A stretch of 64,000 nt of DNA from positions 800,001 to 864,000 of the forward strand of contig NZ_CP118611.1 of the NCBI RefSeq assembly GCF_028993555.1. The letters run 5' to 3'. Numbering within the stretch: the stretch's first letter is position 1; each line of letters opens with the position of its first letter. A model generated the notes under the pieces. That model saw only the letters and a program-made list of their open reading frames with translations, was not told the DNA's origin and searched no databases. This DNA is from Ensifer adhaerens (lineage in GTDB: Bacteria > Pseudomonadota > Alphaproteobacteria > Rhizobiales > Rhizobiaceae). The position numbers and the translations under genes were made by a program. Below are positions 9,165-18,072 of the stretch, one piece after another.

Positions 9165-10028
9165 ATGCAAGCCTTCGATCCTGACCTGCTCCGAACGTTC
9201 CTTGCCTTTACCGAAGGAGGTTCGCTATCTCATGCTGCCAGCGCGGTGGGCCGCACCGCTTCGGCGGTCACCGCTCAGATGCAGCGGTTGGAGGCGATGG
9301 TGGGAGAGCCGCTTCTTGCTCAATCGGGAAGAGGACGTGTCCTGACACCGGCCGGGGAGGAACTGCGCGTTCATGCGACGCGGATACTCGAGGTCCATCG
9401 GGATGCGTGGCTCAGCCTCAAGGGCGCCAAGGCCGACGGTCGCCTGACGCTCGGCTGCACCCAGGACTTTGCCGACAGTAACCTGCCCGAACTGCTACGC
9501 CTGTTTGCGCGCACGCATCCGCGCGTGCGCCTCGATCTCCGGGTCGGGCGGTCGCGAGAGTTGACTGCAGCTTACGACCAGGGAACGGTCGATGTCCTCG
9601 TCGTCATGCGGGAAGGGGCGCAACCAGACGAGATTGCGGTGCTGAGCGAGCCGATGCTGTGGTTATCAGCATCCGCCGATCCGGTTCCCACCGGTGGTGA
9701 ATTGCCGATCGCGGTCCTCGACCCGCCCTGCGGGTTCCGCTCTGCGGCCACCAGTGCGCTTGATCAGGCCGGGCGTGCCTATCGTATCGCTGCGACGAGT
9801 CCGAGCCTTTCCGGGTTACGTGCCGCGGTCCGCAGCGGCATCGCGATCACGGCGCGGACTGCGCGATTTGTCGGCGAGGGGGTCACAATCGCGCCCCAAG
9901 CTCTTTCGTTGCCGGCGCTGCCGAAGGCGGAGTTCAGCCTGCGGCTGAAGCCGAAGGCAGACAAGGCTGCCTCCAGTCTCGCGATGCTTCTCGCAGAAGG
10001 ATTGCCGAATGAGGGCAGCGGGCCATAA
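9165..10028 (+). CDS. LysR-family transcriptional regulator
   Basis: A 287-residue protein starting MQAFDPDLLRTFLAFTEGGSL. The N-terminal winged helix-turn-helix spans about residues 5-63 (SHAASAVGRTASAVTAQMQRLE as turn and recognition helix, then GRGRVLTPAGEEL). The rest is the LysR effector-binding domain with two Rossmann-like halves. The in-frame ATG at 9099 would add 22 residues not typical of the family. It is transcribed divergently from the tautomerase gene and probably regulates it and itself. The effector is unknown. Confidence 0.9.
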   Translation: MQAFDPDLLRTFLAFTEGGSLSHAASAVGRTASAVTAQMQRLEAMVGEPLLAQSGRGRVLTPAGEELRVHATRILEVHRDAWLSLKGAKADGRLTLGCTQDFADSNLPELLRLFARTHPRVRLDLRVGRSRELTAAYDQGTVDVLVVMREGAQPDEIAVLSEPMLWLSASADPVPTGGELPIAVLDPPCGFRSAATSALDQAGRAYRIAATSPSLSGLRAAVRSGIAITARTARFVGEGVTIAPQALSLPALPKAEFSLRLKPKADKAASSLAMLLAEGLPNEGSGP

Positions 10029-10051
10029 AGCTGCCTTGGGGCGAACGCCGG

Positions 10052-10801
10052 CTACATTTGTACGGTCATGCCACCATCGACTGTCAGTGTGATGCCGTTG
10101 ACGAAACTTGCAGCGGGCGAAGCCAGGAACACGGCCGCTGGCGCAATCTCTTCCGGTCGGCCCCAGCGTTTCAGCGGGATGCGGATGTCAACGAATGCCT
10201 GGAGCGCCGGATCGCCGGCCAGCGCCGCATTGGTTTCCGTCGCGAACCAGCCGGGCGCGATCGCGTTGACTGTCAATGTGTCGGAGCCGAGTTCGACTGC
10301 AAGCGAACGGGTCAGCGCTTCAAGACCGCCTTTTGCGGCGGTGTAGGCTGGGTCGCCGGGGCGCGCGGCGAAGGCGGCGATGGAGGTAACGAAGATCAGC
10401 CGCCCGGCAACGGAGCGGCGAAGGTAGGGAAGCGCAGCCTTCGCCATCCCGTAAGCGGCTGTCAGATCCGCGTTGATCAGAGCAGCGAAGGAGGGGGGAT
10501 CCATGGCATCGGTACCACGCCGGTCGCGCTCGCCGACCGCATGGATCAGAATGTCGAGCTGCCTTTTCCCTGCTACAGCCGCGTCGACGATCTGTGTCGC
10601 ATCCGTCGCGACATCGCCCGCAGCGACATCCAGTGCGATGCCATCTTGGGCAAGCTGCCCGCGCACAGCTTCAAGTGTCTCGCGGTTGCGACCGTTGATC
10701 GCAACCGCAGCGCCGGCTCCGGCGAGTGCCTTTGCCATTTCAAGGCCGAGCCCGCGACCACCGCCGGTGACCAGCGCCGTCTTTCCGGTGAGATTAAACA
10801 T
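10052..10801 (-). CDS. Short-chain dehydrogenase/reductase
   Basis: A 249-residue classical SDR. It has the cofactor motif TGGGRGLG (12-19), and catalytic residues Asn110, Ser140, Tyr153 and Lys157 (YTAAK). The C-terminus VNGITLTVDGGMTVQM is the usual SDR ending. GRNR after the second strand suggests NADP(H) preference, which is an inference. GAGGGG lies just upstream of the ATG. It is convergent with the LysR gene (23 bp between) and separated from the next gene by a likely terminator, so it appears to be a single-gene unit. The substrate cannot be deduced. Confidence 0.92.
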   Translation of the reverse strand: MFNLTGKTALVTGGGRGLGLEMAKALAGAGAAVAINGRNRETLEAVRGQLAQDGIALDVAAGDVATDATQIVDAAVAGKRQLDILIHAVGERDRRGTDAMDPPSFAALINADLTAAYGMAKAALPYLRRSVAGRLIFVTSIAAFAARPGDPAYTAAKGGLEALTRSLAVELGSDTLTVNAIAPGWFATETNAALAGDPALQAFVDIRIPLKRWGRPEEIAPAAVFLASPAASFVNGITLTVDGGMTVQM

Positions 10802-11006
10802 GCCAACCCCTCGGTCCCTATTGTTTCCCGGTCGAAGTGAAATCAGATCGCTCAGGAACGAGGTTTAGCGCCTGTTTTTCTATCCGCCAACCGCGGATCC
10901 CATCTACCATTCAGGCTCTGAGGGTGTGGACGGCGACGTGCTCTGGAGTCACCATCCTGAACTAGGCGTGGTCACGCGCCAACGTGCGACGCGTGATTGC
11001 TATATG

Positions 11007-11035
11007 CCGGCCGCGCCCATGAGGGGCGCGGTCGG
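11007..11035 (-). terminator. Hairpin downstream of amino-acid binding protein gene
   Basis: CCGGCCGCGCCC and GGGCGCGGTCGG pair fully (one G-U) around a 5-nt loop. It lies about 30 bp past the stop of the binding-protein gene at 11067. There is no U-tract, so factor-assisted termination or mRNA 3'-end protection is possible. Confidence 0.55.
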
Positions 11036-11066
11036 ATTTCTCAAGGAATTGGCCCAGGCCAGGCCC

Positions 11067-11846
11067 TTACTTCATCGTGTAGACGTCGATCGAGAAGTAT
11101 TTGTCGTTGATCTTCTTGTAGGTGCCGTCGGCACGGATTTCGTCGAGCGCCTTGTTGAGCTTTTCGCGCAGGTCATTGTCCTCCTGGCGAACGGCGATAC
11201 CGACACCATCGCCGACGAACTTCTTGTCGGTAATCGGTTCGCCGATGAGTTCGCAGCAGTTCTTGCCATCTGCGTTCTTCGTCACCCAGTCGAACAGCGG
11301 CAGCATGTCACCGACCTGCAGGTCGAGGCGGCCATTGACCATATCGAGATTGGCTTCGTCCTGAGTTGGATAGAGCTTGATCTCGGCATCGGGATAGGTG
11401 GCGGTGATGTACTCGGCCTGGGTGGTACCGGACTGCGCGCCGATCACCTTGCCCTTGAGGGCCTCATTGGTGAACTCGGTGATACCGGAGCCCTTAGGCG
11501 CCGCATGCGTCATTGCGGCGAGATAGTAGGGATTGGTAAAGGCGACCTGCTTCTTGCGTTCTTCGGTGATGAACATCGAGGCGATGATCAGGTCGTACTT
11601 CTTGGCAAGCAGACCGGGAATGATGCCGTCCCAGTCCTGGGCGACGACTTCGCACTCGACCTTCATGTGCTCACAGAGCGCAAGCCCGATATCCACGTCG
11701 AAGCCGCCGATCTTGCCGGCTGGATCAATGAAGTTGAAGGGAGGGTAGGCGCCTTCCGTGCCGATCTTGATCTTTTCTGCGGCCTGAGCCGACGACGCGG
11801 TCGCTGCCATGATGGCCAGGATGGCTGCTGCAATCTGCTTCTTCAT
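11067..11846 (-). CDS. Periplasmic amino-acid-binding protein of ABC transporter
   Basis: A 259-residue protein with a Sec signal peptide (MKKQIAAAILAIMAATASSAQA, cut near residue 22) and the SBP_bac_3 fold: IGTEGAYPPFNFID near the start, GGFDVDIGLALCEHM, WDGIIPGLLAKKYDLI and a paired Cys-Cys (NCCELIG) as in lysine/arginine/ornithine-binding relatives. AAGGGG lies 7 nt upstream of the ATG. It would bind a basic or polar amino acid in the periplasm and hand it to a membrane ABC complex. No permease or ATPase genes are adjacent, so it must work with components encoded elsewhere. Confidence 0.9.
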   Translation of the reverse strand: MKKQIAAAILAIMAATASSAQAAEKIKIGTEGAYPPFNFIDPAGKIGGFDVDIGLALCEHMKVECEVVAQDWDGIIPGLLAKKYDLIIASMFITEERKKQVAFTNPYYLAAMTHAAPKGSGITEFTNEALKGKVIGAQSGTTQAEYITATYPDAEIKLYPTQDEANLDMVNGRLDLQVGDMLPLFDWVTKNADGKNCCELIGEPITDKKFVGDGVGIAVRQEDNDLREKLNKALDEIRADGTYKKINDKYFSIDVYTMK

Positions 11847-11974
11847 TCGCGTTCCCCTTTGTTTGCATCATTCTTGATGCTTCTGGGGAAGACTATGTCG
11901 CTCTGGCCTATAAGCGAAATAGATAGGCGCGATAACCGGTATTGTTTTGGTTGATTGCCAGTTTCGCTGAAGTG

Positions 11975-12370
11975 TCACTTGTAACGCCCGTGGCGTTGAA
12001 GCACCTCGATCTTGTAGCCGTCGGGATCGACCAGGAAGAAGAAACGCGCGAGCAGTGCGCCATCGCGGTTGAATGCGACGATCTTGCCCGGGTCGAGCCC
12101 CGCATCGGCGGCACGTTGATGTTCTGCATCGAGATCGTCGACCGAGAGCGCCAGATGGCCATAGCCATCACCGAGTGCGTAGGGCTCGCTTCGATCCTTG
12201 TTGATCGTCAGCTCGAGCTCGAATTCGCTTTCCTCATTGCTGAGATAGACGAGGGTAAAGGTCTCAAAGTCCAGCCTTTCGGCGACCTCAAGCCCAAAGG
12301 CCAGGCGATAGAAATCGACCGACCTCTGCTCGTCGAGAACCCGGATCATCGAATGGATCACCTTAGCCAT
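11975..12370 (-). CDS. VOC-family glyoxalase I-like protein
   Basis: A 131-residue protein of the vicinal oxygen chelate fold with two beta-alpha-beta-beta-beta repeats. Likely metal ligands in lactoylglutathione-lyase positions are His6 (VIHSMIRV), a Glu in the EFELELT strand, His72 (YGHLALSV) and Glu near 122 (YKIEVLQRH). Glyoxalase I converts the methylglyoxal-glutathione hemithioacetal to S-lactoylglutathione in the cytoplasm. GAGAGG precedes the ATG. It stands alone between the binding protein and the DMT exporter. The exact substrate is less certain than the fold. Confidence 0.85.
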   Translation of the reverse strand: MAKVIHSMIRVLDEQRSVDFYRLAFGLEVAERLDFETFTLVYLSNEESEFELELTINKDRSEPYALGDGYGHLALSVDDLDAEHQRAADAGLDPGKIVAFNRDGALLARFFFLVDPDGYKIEVLQRHGRYK

Positions 12371-12441
12371 CTGCCTCTCTTTCAGCGTTTGTTGCGGGCG
12401 GGTAGCAGAGTGTGATGCTCAACGAAACCCCGCCTGATTGC

Positions 12442-13350
12442 TCAGGCCTTCGCCTGCCGCTTCTTCAGTTGTTGCTCACGGAAGAAGATGAAGAGGCCCG
12501 AGGCGACGATCAATGCCGCCCCGACGATCACGGTCGGGCGGGGGGTGTCGCCGAAAAAGAACCAGCCGAAGACCACGGCCCAGAAAAGCAGTGTGTACTG
12601 CAAGGGCACGACGGTGGCGGCATCGGCAAGCTTGAGCGAGCGGTTGACCAGGATGTGCGCCAGCATCGCAACGATCCCGAGCATGCCGAGTTGCACGAGC
12701 GCCTCGCCATCGACAGGCGCCCAGCCGGAAGGGTTGGCGGCAACGCCGACGAGCGAGAAGATCAACGCGCCAACGATCTGCCAGAAGACGAGAGTGGTGT
12801 CTGGCGTCGAGCGCAGCGTACGGCCAAGCATCAGTGCGAAGGCGAAAGCAGTGCTGCCTGCAAGCGCAATCAGCGCCGGCAGGCTGAAGCTCTCCTTGGA
12901 GGGTTCGAGCGCAACCAACACGCCAGCGAAGCCGACGAGGATCGCGGTCCAGCGCCGCCAGCCAACCTTTTCGCCCAGCAGGAACGGCGAGGCGGCAGCC
13001 ACATAGATCGGCGCCGCCAGCCAGTAGGTCATGGTATCGGCAAGGGGCATATAGGCGACGGCGAAATAGAAGGCGGAGGCATCGATGGCAAAAAGCAGCG
13101 AGCGAAGCGCCTGCAGACCCGGCCGCTCCACCTTGAACATCGAGCGCAGACCACGCTTGAGGATGAAGGGCGACAGGAACAGGAGTGCTGCAATGCTACG
13201 GATAACCATCAATTGGCTGACGGAATAGGTTGCGACCAGCCATTTCCCCATGACGTCGTTCAGCGAGAACATCAGCATGCCGAGCAGCATGATGAGGACG
13301 CCGGTTCGCTCAGCGTTCGGGGCGGTTAGGGGGGCAGTGATCACGGTCAT
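12442..13350 (-). CDS. EamA/DMT-family transporter
   Basis: A 302-residue integral membrane protein with ten predicted hydrophobic segments arranged as two EamA repeats (about 15-140 and 155-290). The second repeat contains LADAATVVPLQYTLLFWAVVFG, a typical conserved helix pair of the family, and the protein ends in a basic tail. Start ATG 13350 has GAAGG 7 nt upstream; the longer frame to 13428 adds a hydrophilic stretch before the first helix. DMT proteins of this type are usually exporters of amino acids or other metabolites. The substrate is unknown. Confidence 0.88.
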   Translation of the reverse strand: MTVITAPLTAPNAERTGVLIMLLGMLMFSLNDVMGKWLVATYSVSQLMVIRSIAALLFLSPFILKRGLRSMFKVERPGLQALRSLLFAIDASAFYFAVAYMPLADTMTYWLAAPIYVAAASPFLLGEKVGWRRWTAILVGFAGVLVALEPSKESFSLPALIALAGSTAFAFALMLGRTLRSTPDTTLVFWQIVGALIFSLVGVAANPSGWAPVDGEALVQLGMLGIVAMLAHILVNRSLKLADAATVVPLQYTLLFWAVVFGWFFFGDTPRPTVIVGAALIVASGLFIFFREQQLKKRQAKA

Positions 13351-13497
13351 GTTGGGGCCTTCAGCAAGTTGCGCACGCCATGACACATTCCGCCCGGTTG
13401 ATCCATTGCCGTGTGCATATGGAATCATAAGATTTACGAATGAATGGGTCTGGGTGCGCTTCGCCCCGCCGGTCGAACACGACTGGCAATCGTGAAC

Positions 13498-13532
13498 CCC
13501 CGGCCTCCCCTTCCGGGATGGGGAGGTCGGGG
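13498..13532. terminator. Strong GC-rich stem-loop between MFS and DMT genes
   Basis: CCCCGGCCTCCCC (13498-13510) pairs completely, with one G-U, with GGGGAGGTCGGGG (13520-13532) around a 9-nt loop. It lies about 105 bp beyond the stop of the MFS gene. It could be a terminator or a copy of a dispersed rhizobial intergenic palindrome; no second copy of this exact sequence was noticed here. Confidence 0.5.
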
Positions 13533-13635
13533 ATCAAGGCGTCTTCCGATGAAGGAGGTGCCGGCCCCCGGGGCCTTTCGTGAGCTTGAGCCGGATCCGA
13601 CGGGGCTCGTCACAAGACGCAGCGCTGCGTTGTCT

Positions 13636-14844
13636 TCAGTGGTGGCCCTCTTCAATCTTCGGAAGAAACCATGCGAGAAGCCCCGCAAGCGGGAGGAACG
13701 AGCAGACGTAGTAGACCGTTTCGACGCCGTAGCGATCGGCCAGGATTCCAAGAAGAGCTGCGGCAATGCCGCCAAGACCGAAATTCAAGCCGTAGAACAG
13801 ACCGCCGATGAGGCCGATACGGTGCGGCAGCAACTCGATGGCGTAGATCAGGATGGATGCGAAAGCGCTCGCCATGATCAGGTTGATCATCACCGTCAGT
13901 ACGCCGGTCCAGAAGAGATCGACATGGGGCAGGATCAGCGTCAGCGGAAGCGGCCCGAGAACCGAGATCCAGATAATGCGGTAGCGCCCGATGCGATCGC
14001 CGACGATGCCCCCGATCAGCGCGCCCGCGGTCGACGCCAAAAGGAAGATGAACAGCATCATCTGCGCGGACGGGATGGAGAGACCGAATTTCTCCATGAG
14101 ATAGAAGGTGTAGAATGAGCGGAAGCTTTCGCCATAGGCGTTCTTGGTAAACATCAGCAGTGTCAGGACCACGAGCGCTACCCCGATCGTCGCTGGCGCG
14201 TGACGGACGGCGCCACCCGCCTTCTTGCCTTCTGCCCGCAACGCCATGAATGCCGCGCTGATCTCGCGCTGTTTGCTGCCGATCCAAACCAGAAGCGCCA
14301 TGGCCATCAACGCGAGAACGGCAAACCAGGCGAGGCTCGGCTGTCCCCAGGGAACAATGATCAACGCAGCGAAGACAGGGCCGAGCGCGCCACCCGCCTG
14401 ACCACCGACCTGAAACAATCCCTGTGCCAATCCCTGCCGGCCGCCTGCGGCATAACGCGCCATGCGTGTCGCTTCCGGGTGAAAGATGGACGATCCAATG
14501 CCGATCAGGGCGACCGAGACGAGAATCACCGCATAGCTGTGGGCAAAAGCGAGGCTCACTAGTCCCGAGAGCGTAAACATCATCCCCACGACAGGCGAAT
14601 AGGGCGCCGGATGTTTGTCTGTCACCATGCCGATTGCCGGCTGCAGCAGCGACCCGGCGATCTGGAAGGTCATGGTGATCATGCCGATCTGCACGAAGTC
14701 CAGTGCATAGGCATCCTTCAGGATTGGATAGGCGGCCGGGATCAGCGACTGCATCAGGTCATTGAGGAGATGGGTGAGACCCAGAATGACCAGCACGGCA
14801 AGATGCGTCTTGGGACGCGTCATGGTGGGGATGGCGACTGTCAT
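13636..14844 (-). CDS. fsr: MFS transporter resembling fosmidomycin-resistance protein Fsr
   Basis: A 402-residue membrane protein with about 12 hydrophobic segments. Fsr-like features are HLLNDLMQSLIPAAYPILK in helix 1, TDKHPAPYSPVVGM in loop 2-3, GIGSSIFHPEATRMAR in the fourth helix region and GGIVGDRIGRYR in the second half. Fsr-type proteins are proton-driven exporters; E. coli Fsr exports fosmidomycin, but the natural substrate in rhizobia is not known. ATG 14844 and ATG 14823 are both possible starts. It is a single-gene unit. Confidence 0.85.
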   Translation of the reverse strand: MTVAIPTMTRPKTHLAVLVILGLTHLLNDLMQSLIPAAYPILKDAYALDFVQIGMITMTFQIAGSLLQPAIGMVTDKHPAPYSPVVGMMFTLSGLVSLAFAHSYAVILVSVALIGIGSSIFHPEATRMARYAAGGRQGLAQGLFQVGGQAGGALGPVFAALIIVPWGQPSLAWFAVLALMAMALLVWIGSKQREISAAFMALRAEGKKAGGAVRHAPATIGVALVVLTLLMFTKNAYGESFRSFYTFYLMEKFGLSIPSAQMMLFIFLLASTAGALIGGIVGDRIGRYRIIWISVLGPLPLTLILPHVDLFWTGVLTVMINLIMASAFASILIYAIELLPHRIGLIGGLFYGLNFGLGGIAAALLGILADRYGVETVYYVCSFLPLAGLLAWFLPKIEEGHH

Positions 14845-15480
14845 GGTTGTTGTTCTTGGCCCTTGGGAGTTTCTCTGAGGCGGCTTGTAGCGGCATCCGT
14901 AACCTCATTGGCTGAACGCCGCGCCGCCTTCAGAGCTTATGCATCGTCCAATGGGTCGGCAACGGATAATTCGCGCTATAATGGCAAAGGGCATTGTGAT
15001 CTGAGAGACGCAGCAGCAAGAGGGGTTCATCAAGACCGGTATCGGCGGCGCTGCGTGGTGCGCGGGTCCAACCACCTTGGCCAAGACAAGCTGACGCCGC
15101 ACCTCCGCCCGAGAACGTTTCGCGCCTTGAGGCGCGGGCACTTTGCTGCCTTGGAGGAGCCGGGACATTTCGCCGTTGCGCGAACAGCGCACCAAAGCAA
15201 GAGGCGCCCTCTTGACGTTCCACCGCACGCTGCTAATTAGAAAGCGGTCCCGCCCTTAAGACATCGCACGCGGGATGAACACTGGTGCCGGGCCCCTCTG
15301 GCGAGAGTTTTTACGGCGCTCTCGTGATGTCGGTACCGCCAGCAAATTAGCCGGCGGATTAGCTCCAATGAAAACTGATCTCATGCCTCACGCATGTGCC
15401 CCTTCGGCCGTGCGCATTTCCGTTTTAAAGCCACATTTCTTCACCGAATCCGGCGTCGTTCGCGCGAAGGAGGCCCGTCG
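14845..15480. other. Intergenic region with an imperfect inverted repeat, no supported gene
   Basis: About 640 bp between the divergent MFS and DUF475 genes. CTCTGAGGCGGC (14873-14884) and GCCGCCTTCAGAG (14923-14935) form an inverted repeat with one bulged base close to the MFS start. The stretch ahead of the DUF475 gene (15245-15480) is GC-rich and could hold a structured leader, but it does not show the conserved core of a Mn-sensing yybP-ykoY riboswitch. Reading frames here look like noise. Confidence 0.4.
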
Positions 15481-16581
15481 ATGACACAGCCTCAATCGCA
15501 TACGAGCGCACTCGGCTATTTCAAATGGGCCTTCATTGTCACAGTGGTGGGCCTGGTGCTCGGCGCCTGGCTCGGTTGGCAATCGACCGGAACCATCGGC
15601 GGTATGGCCTCGGTCTTCTTCATCTGCACCGTGCTTGCGGTGCTCGAGATCTCGCTGTCGTTCGATAACGCGATCGTTAATGCCAACAAGCTCAAGGACA
15701 TGACGCCCGAGTGGCAGCATCGCTTCCTGACCTGGGGCATCATCATCGCCGTCTTCGGCATGCGCATCGTGTTCCCGCTGCTAATCGTCGTTATCGCGGC
15801 GAAGATCGGCCCGATCGAAGCGATCGTTCTCGCCGCAAGTAGGCCTGAAGAATATGCGCGCATCATGAACGACGCGCATCTGCCGATCGCAGCCTTCGGC
15901 GGAACTTTCCTGATGATGGTGGGCCTGACTTACTTCTTTGACCATGAAAAGGACGTGCATTGGATCAAGTGGGTCGAAAGCAAAATGGCGCGCTTTGCCA
16001 CCATCAAGGGCATCGAAATCGCTTTCGTTCTCGCCCTTATTCTTGGCTTTTCGACGCTGCTCGAACCAGCAGAGGTCCACACGTTCGTGTATTCGGCGAT
16101 CTACGGCCTTCTGACGTTCCTCGTGGTTGAGGTGGTCGGCGGCTTGCTCGATGCCTCACAACAAACCATGAGTGCGGCGGCAAAAGGCGGCTTCGGCGCC
16201 TTCCTTTACCTCGAAGTGCTTGACGCAAGCTTCTCGTTTGACGGCGTCATTGGCGCCTTCGCCCTGACGCAGAACCTCTTCGTCATCGCAATTGGCCTCG
16301 GCATCGGCGCCATGTATGTGCGCTCGATGACGATCATGCTGGTTGAGAAGGGAACGCTCAGCGAGTACCGCTACCTCGAACACGGCGCATTCTATGCGAT
16401 CCTGATCCTGTCGGTCGTGATGTACTTCCAGACCCTGGTCCACATTCCGGAAGTGATTACCGGCCTTGGTGGTGCGGCGCTCATCGGCATCTCGCTTTGG
16501 TCGTCGATCCGCTACAACAAGCGCGAACGCGAACTGGAGCAGGTGGAAACGAAGGATTCTGAGCAGCGACTGCGCGCCTGA
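15481..16581 (+). CDS. DUF475 (TerC-related) integral membrane protein
   Basis: A 366-residue protein with about nine hydrophobic segments. It shows the two acidic TerC-type membrane motifs: EISLSFDNAIVNANKLKDM near residue 60 and LEVLDASFSFDGVIGAFAL near residue 245, which are related as an internal duplication. These Asp/Asn residues are thought to bind metal in the TerC/DUF475 superfamily. GGAGG lies 7 nt ahead of the ATG at 15481, and the frame extending to 15394 is unlikely. Relatives are linked to tellurite resistance or Mn/Ca handling; the actual ion here is an inference. It is a single gene followed by a strong stem-loop. Confidence 0.88.
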   Translation: MTQPQSHTSALGYFKWAFIVTVVGLVLGAWLGWQSTGTIGGMASVFFICTVLAVLEISLSFDNAIVNANKLKDMTPEWQHRFLTWGIIIAVFGMRIVFPLLIVVIAAKIGPIEAIVLAASRPEEYARIMNDAHLPIAAFGGTFLMMVGLTYFFDHEKDVHWIKWVESKMARFATIKGIEIAFVLALILGFSTLLEPAEVHTFVYSAIYGLLTFLVVEVVGGLLDASQQTMSAAAKGGFGAFLYLEVLDASFSFDGVIGAFALTQNLFVIAIGLGIGAMYVRSMTIMLVEKGTLSEYRYLEHGAFYAILILSVVMYFQTLVHIPEVITGLGGAALIGISLWSSIRYNKRERELEQVETKDSEQRLRA

Positions 16582-16674
16582 TAACATCTCAAGATGTGAC
16601 AATGGACCCGGCGGACGCGTCCGTCGGTGCTGTTGGCCACATGCTTTTGAACTTTCCCAATCAAAATTAAGCAG

Positions 16675-16707
16675 AATCTACTCAAGGTTTAAAGCCTTGA
16701 GTAGATT
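16675..16707. terminator. Perfect 13-bp stem-loop between convergent genes
   Basis: AATCTACTCAAGG and CCTTGAGTAGATT are perfect inverted copies around a 7-nt TTTAAAG loop. It sits about 95 bp past the DUF475 stop and 138 bp past the stop of the opposing nucleotidyltransferase gene, so it probably terminates transcription from both sides. Confidence 0.65.
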
Positions 16708-16844
16708 AAGATTTGGACAAGATACCAGAGTCTCCATTAAGAAAGCTACGATCGGAAACGTTTCGCATCGGACCAGATCAAAGGTTTCTGCTGCGTCAAT
16801 GCCAGATGCGCGGATTTTTGTGACTTTGATCGTAGCGCACGATG

Positions 16845-17855
16845 CTACCTCCAGCGGGGCGTTGGTGGCTCGATATAGTTCACCTTCCACGCCTCATAGA
16901 AAGGTTGGAGTTCTGCTGGAACCGTCTTCTCGAATTCTTCATCCATTGAAATATGCGGCATTGCCGCCTTCGTTGCCGACAACACTGCCATGCCTTGCCT
17001 GCGGTCCTTCGGCTTTTTCCGTGGGTCGCGCTTCTCTTGCACCGACATCCAAAGTTTTTGCAAGCCGAAATACCGAGGATCGGGTACTACCAAACGAGCG
17101 GGAGTCCCATCACGGGCAACGACAACATGGCTCAGATGCGTTCCTAACAGCAGCCACTCCTGTTCCTCTAGCGGCAACGGGCTGGGCCTGTCATTGCTGA
17201 TCATGTTGCCTACCGTCGACGGGGCGGCCAGTAGCTCAAATTCAAATGCTTTTGAATTCCTAACCTGAAAGGTTCGTTCTGTATTCACGGTGTAGGTGCT
17301 GTCCACCCCTTTCAACATTGCCATCACGCCTAGGTCTGCGTCCTCTTTGACGAGGGCTGACCACGCCATATCGAAATCGTCGGTTTCGGTCGGAGCGTCA
17401 TTGATCTCACCACCCGCCTCGATGCTGTAGGCAGGCATCGCATTCGTGCCCACCACAAGCAACTTGCTGCCGAGCATAGATCGCCGGTCCGCCTCGCGGA
17501 GAATTTTGGCTGCTTCGGATGGGATCATTGGCAGACGCAAGGAGCGATAAAGAGCGCAAGTTTCTGTGAGCTTCTGAGCACTGGCTTGCCGACGCTCATT
17601 GATCTCGGTTTTGGATGACGTGTAGTTCGCCATGGCAGTCTCTGTCTCGTGCGACCTCGGGCCTAAACTCTTGGCATGACCGATGCGGTCTAAGACCTGA
17701 TAGAGGTACTCCTTACCCGATCTTTCCGCCCATTTCATTCCATATGGGAGTGCTGTCGCAGCACGTTCGGCTGCCATCCAGGTATCATAGTGTTGTTCGA
17801 TATTGATCAGAACACGCTGCTGCTCATCTGAATACGGGGATGTGTACTCAACCAT
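16845..17855 (-). CDS. Nucleotidyltransferase-fold protein, GSU2403 type
   Basis: A 336-residue cytoplasmic protein. The central segment LLVVGTNAMPAYSIEAGGE (about 131-149) followed by TETDDFDMAWS (about 155-165) is the nucleotidyltransferase signature of the GSU2403-like group: a glycine-rich turn, then Asp-x-Asp metal ligands. The N-terminal 120 residues are helical with a YLYQVLDRIGHAKSLGPRS segment. Such proteins are often found in accessory regions and may act in defence or toxin-antitoxin-like settings, which is an inference. The gene is isolated, slightly lower in GC than its neighbours, and has an 11-bp inverted repeat overlapping its translation start region. Confidence 0.72.
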   Translation of the reverse strand: MVEYTSPYSDEQQRVLINIEQHYDTWMAAERAATALPYGMKWAERSGKEYLYQVLDRIGHAKSLGPRSHETETAMANYTSSKTEINERRQASAQKLTETCALYRSLRLPMIPSEAAKILREADRRSMLGSKLLVVGTNAMPAYSIEAGGEINDAPTETDDFDMAWSALVKEDADLGVMAMLKGVDSTYTVNTERTFQVRNSKAFEFELLAAPSTVGNMISNDRPSPLPLEEQEWLLLGTHLSHVVVARDGTPARLVVPDPRYFGLQKLWMSVQEKRDPRKKPKDRRQGMAVLSATKAAMPHISMDEEFEKTVPAELQPFYEAWKVNYIEPPTPRWR

Positions 17856-17860
17856 TGGAT

Positions 17861-17903
17861 TTTGTCCTGCATTTCATGCATGTACCATATTTTGCAGGAC
17901 AAA
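17861..17903. promoter_or_regulatory. Perfect 11-bp inverted repeat just upstream of nucleotidyltransferase gene
   Basis: TTTGTCCTGCA (17861-17871) and TGCAGGACAAA (17893-17903) are separated by 21 bp, two helical turns, and end 5 bp before the ATG. The proximal arm covers the ribosome-binding region. This looks like an operator, or a hairpin occluding translation. A second small palindrome, ATTGAA-N4-TTCAAT, lies just upstream. Confidence 0.55.
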
Positions 17904-18072
17904 TTGAATTGTTTCAATAGTATAATTTGCATTAATACCCTCATTGGTTGAGTAAATTAGCTCTTTGGTATCGTTCGATGCAATCAGGCCTTGTTGCCGT
18001 TGCAACGCGAAGCCGCCGCAGCGACAATGAACGCAAGTGGCGGCTGATTGCTCCCCAGATAGAGGGCGGAGC

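Noticed and set aside
12412..13329. Plus-strand frame of 305 codons
   Set aside because: Antisense shadow of the DMT transporter; strongly biased composition (Glu/Gln/His/Arg) typical of shadows of membrane-protein genes.
14611..15240. Plus-strand frame of 209 codons across the MFS start
   Set aside because: His/Arg/Gly-rich noise product that overlaps the real MFS gene on the opposite strand; no ribosome site or motif.
15245..15480. Possible yybP-ykoY manganese riboswitch ahead of the DUF475 gene
   Set aside because: The context is suggestive because TerC-like genes can carry it, but the conserved core sequences could not be found.
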